From Deltaproteobacteria bacterium (GTDB lineage Bacteria > Myxococcota_A > UBA9042 > DTJE01), in the NCBI GenBank assembly GCA_016784945.1, contig JADHTP010000016.1:1-25040 (forward strand): a DNA stretch of 25,040 nt, in the 5' to 3' direction. The position numbers were made by a program, and so were the translations under genes. The number at the start of each line of letters is the position of its first letter. Position 1 is the first letter of the stretch. Shown in pieces: positions 23,974-25,040 of the stretch. The notes beneath the pieces are model-generated. The model was not told the origin of the DNA and searched no databases. It worked only from the letters and a program-made list of their open reading frames with translations.

Positions 23974-24917
23974 TGAGATCCTTTCTCCTCTGCCTTCCCG
24001 ATGAAGGCGATGTTGTCCAGCAGGACCACCCCGCTGGGCTGTTCCAGATTCTTGTGCTCCAGCTTAAGACCCACCTGCTTGCCCTTGGTCCGGTCGAAAT
24101 GGGGGTGGAGCACATTGTCCAGCCGGACCTCGTACCGTTTCCACTCGGGCCCCGCCGTCAGCAGCTCGGACTCGCCCACGTACCCCTGAAGGGTTGCGGC
24201 GTAGGGGTCCAACTCCACGATTTCGAACCGGACCCGGTGGACCTTGTCGTCACCGGACTTCAGCAGGAAGGCGACCCGGTCGTAACCGCTGATGTCCACG
24301 GGCTCGGACTTGCCCCGCGTTCCCTTGAGGTATTCGAAGGTCCCGCAGGACGAATCGCCCATGTGCATGGCGTAGGTGATGGTGAGCTTTTCAGGTGACT
24401 TGTCACCGTACTTGATGCCGCACTTGCCCCCCTGGTAGCCCCAGGTGCCGAAGAAACCGCCCCAGTTGTTCGCCCGCGGGTCACCGGGGTTTTCGTAGTC
24501 GTTGAGGATCTTCCAATGGGAGGGAAGGGCCTTGGGCCACTGGGGCTTCTTGATGGCGATGACCTTGAAGGTCTTCGATGCCTTGACCTTGCCGCCACGG
24601 GCCTTCACGACCAGGGCGACCCGGAAGCTTTCGGCCCGACAGTCTTTCGGGAACGCCACTTTCGTGGAGGCGCCCGTCGAATCCTCAACCGCAGGCCGGC
24701 ACGAGGCGGAGCCCGCCCGGTCCTGCAGCCAATCCACGGACCACGAAAAGGTCAGACCATCTTCGGGCGGAGTGACCTTTGCGCTGAAGGTGACGCTGGT
24801 TCCAGCGAGGGCTTCATCGGGGCCATGGATGGCCACCTGCGGGGGTTTCGTCTTGCAACCGCCGAATAGAGGCAGGGCCAGGGACAGCACCGAAAGGAAA
24901 CAGAACCACCGTTTCAT
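23970..24917 (-). CDS. Lipoprotein with Ig/PKD-like and jelly-roll-like domains
   Basis: A 315-residue predicted lipoprotein: MKRWFCFLSVLSLALPLFGGC with lipidated C21. GGGAG lies 5-6 bases before the ATG. Residues ~28-120 look like an Ig/PKD-type beta-sandwich (PDEALAGTSVTFSAKVTPPEDGLTFSW). Residues ~130-310 resemble a beta jelly roll of the carbohydrate-binding type: HWKILNDYENPGDPRANNWGG, YDRVAFLLKSGDDKVHRVRFEI and a final GVVLLDNIAFIG. That suggests binding of a glycan or peptidoglycan at the envelope, which is inference. It heads the operon containing purH and purD and overlaps purH by four bases, an unusual partner for purine genes. A consensus TATAAT -10 lies ~40 bases upstream. Confidence 0.7.
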   Translation of the reverse strand: MKRWFCFLSVLSLALPLFGGCKTKPPQVAIHGPDEALAGTSVTFSAKVTPPEDGLTFSWSVDWLQDRAGSASCRPAVEDSTGASTKVAFPKDCRAESFRVALVVKARGGKVKASKTFKVIAIKKPQWPKALPSHWKILNDYENPGDPRANNWGGFFGTWGYQGGKCGIKYGDKSPEKLTITYAMHMGDSSCGTFEYLKGTRGKSEPVDISGYDRVAFLLKSGDDKVHRVRFEIVELDPYAATLQGYVGESELLTAGPEWKRYEVRLDNVLHPHFDRTKGKQVGLKLEHKNLEQPSGVVLLDNIAFIGKAEEKGSQ

Positions 24918-24931
24918 GGTTGCTCCCGTTG

Positions 24932-24960
24932 TTGACCGGGCAAACGACTGGCCCGATTAT
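24932..24960 (+). promoter_or_regulatory. Promoter for deoB, overlapping the divergent promoter
   Basis: TTGACC (24932-24937), a 17-bp spacer and GATTAT (24955-24960) form a good sigma70-type promoter. Initiation 7-8 bases past the -10 falls at 24967-24968, the first base of the deoB start codon, so the transcript would be leaderless. Confidence 0.5.
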
Positions 24961-24984
24961 AGGGGGCATGTGCGCCGCCGAAAA
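24956..24984 (-). promoter_or_regulatory. Promoter for the lipoprotein-purH-purD operon
   Basis: On the minus strand a perfect TATAAT (24961-24956) lies 17 bp below TTTTCG (24984-24979). The -10 is consensus and the -35 weak. The predicted leader is about 30 bases. It overlaps the divergent deoB promoter and the first codons of deoB. No purine riboswitch fits in such a short leader. Confidence 0.5.
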
Positions 24985-25040
24985 GGGCCGATTTCGTAAA
25001 GTTGTCTGGCTGGTCCTCGACAGCGTGGGTGTGGGTGAGA
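24968..25040 (+). CDS. deoB: Phosphopentomutase, N-terminus only (3' partial)
   Basis: The ATG at 24968 opens a frame running off the right edge: MCAAEKGRFRKVVWLVLDSVGVGE. The phrase RKVVWLVLDSVGVGE is the N-terminal signature of phosphopentomutase (DeoB), with the metal-binding aspartate in LDSVGVGE. The enzyme interconverts ribose/deoxyribose 1- and 5-phosphates in nucleoside salvage, which fits its position divergent from purine biosynthesis genes. Only 24 residues are visible, so a related alkaline-phosphatase-superfamily mutase is possible. There is no properly spaced Shine-Dalgarno: an AGGGGG lies only one base from the ATG. Confidence 0.75.
   Translation, partial: MCAAEKGRFRKVVWLVLDSVGVGE

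Noticed and set aside
22741..23976. 411-codon open frame antisense to purH
   Set aside because: Long antisense frames are expected in GC-rich coding DNA. purH on the other strand is unmistakable, and this frame's protein has low-complexity, histidine/glycine-rich composition with no motif.
1..25040. CRISPR array, tRNA, rRNA, intact transposase or prophage genes
   Set aside because: No regularly spaced direct repeats, tRNA-like cloverleaf, rRNA core sequence, DDE/HUH transposase or integrase motif was seen.

Overview
This window is a GC-rich bacterial chromosomal segment from a Gram-negative organism. It encodes several lipoprotein signal peptides and beta-barrel-like outer-membrane proteins ending in phenylalanine. 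The gene mix suggests a deltaproteobacterial or Myxococcota-like genome: an FG-GAP/ASPIC-UnbV protein, an NtrB/NtrC-type pair, and relics of a mevalonate pathway. That placement is inference and rests on no rRNA or marker gene.

Layout. (1) 1-4.9 kb: the 3' part of a secreted FG-GAP/ASPIC-UnbV repeat protein; a convergent, previously unlabelled structured RNA on the minus strand that looks like 6S RNA; a large lipoprotein lytic transglycosylase; and a small secreted protein made of six VEHFPD-type repeats resembling the 7_1 'septoil knot' family. (2) 4.9-7.4 kb, minus strand: a lipoprotein metallophosphoesterase whose 3' end is provided by a palindromic repeat, then an outer-membrane-like protein and its broken paralogue. 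(3) 7.6-10.7 kb, plus strand: a soluble GAF-PAS histidine kinase translationally coupled (ATGA) to a sigma54-dependent NtrC-family regulator, with a 16-bp palindrome upstream. (4) 10.7-12.6 kb: two eroded loci flank an intact polyprenyl diphosphate synthase. One is the start of a mevalonate-pathway GHMP kinase fused by deletion to the C-terminal half of a class II HMG-CoA reductase. The other is a broken SGNH hydrolase. (5) 12.6-20.5 kb, minus strand: three polytopic GT-C-like membrane proteins, a NodU/CmcH-type carbamoyltransferase and an SxtJ-like membrane protein, which together suggest a carbamoylated envelope glycan or lipid-linked glycoconjugate. (6) 20.6-21.1 kb: a DUF4395 membrane protein behind an unusually AT-rich promoter region. 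(7) 21.1-25 kb, minus strand: an operon of lipoprotein, purH and purD, divergent from the start of deoB (phosphopentomutase) at the right edge. The two divergent promoters overlap and deoB appears leaderless.

The most notable signals are the 6S-like RNA, the mevalonate-gene fusion relic, the septoil-knot-like repeat protein, and the carbamoyltransferase/SxtJ/GT-C cluster with its decayed SGNH partner. I saw no CRISPR array, tRNA, rRNA, integrase or intact insertion sequence.
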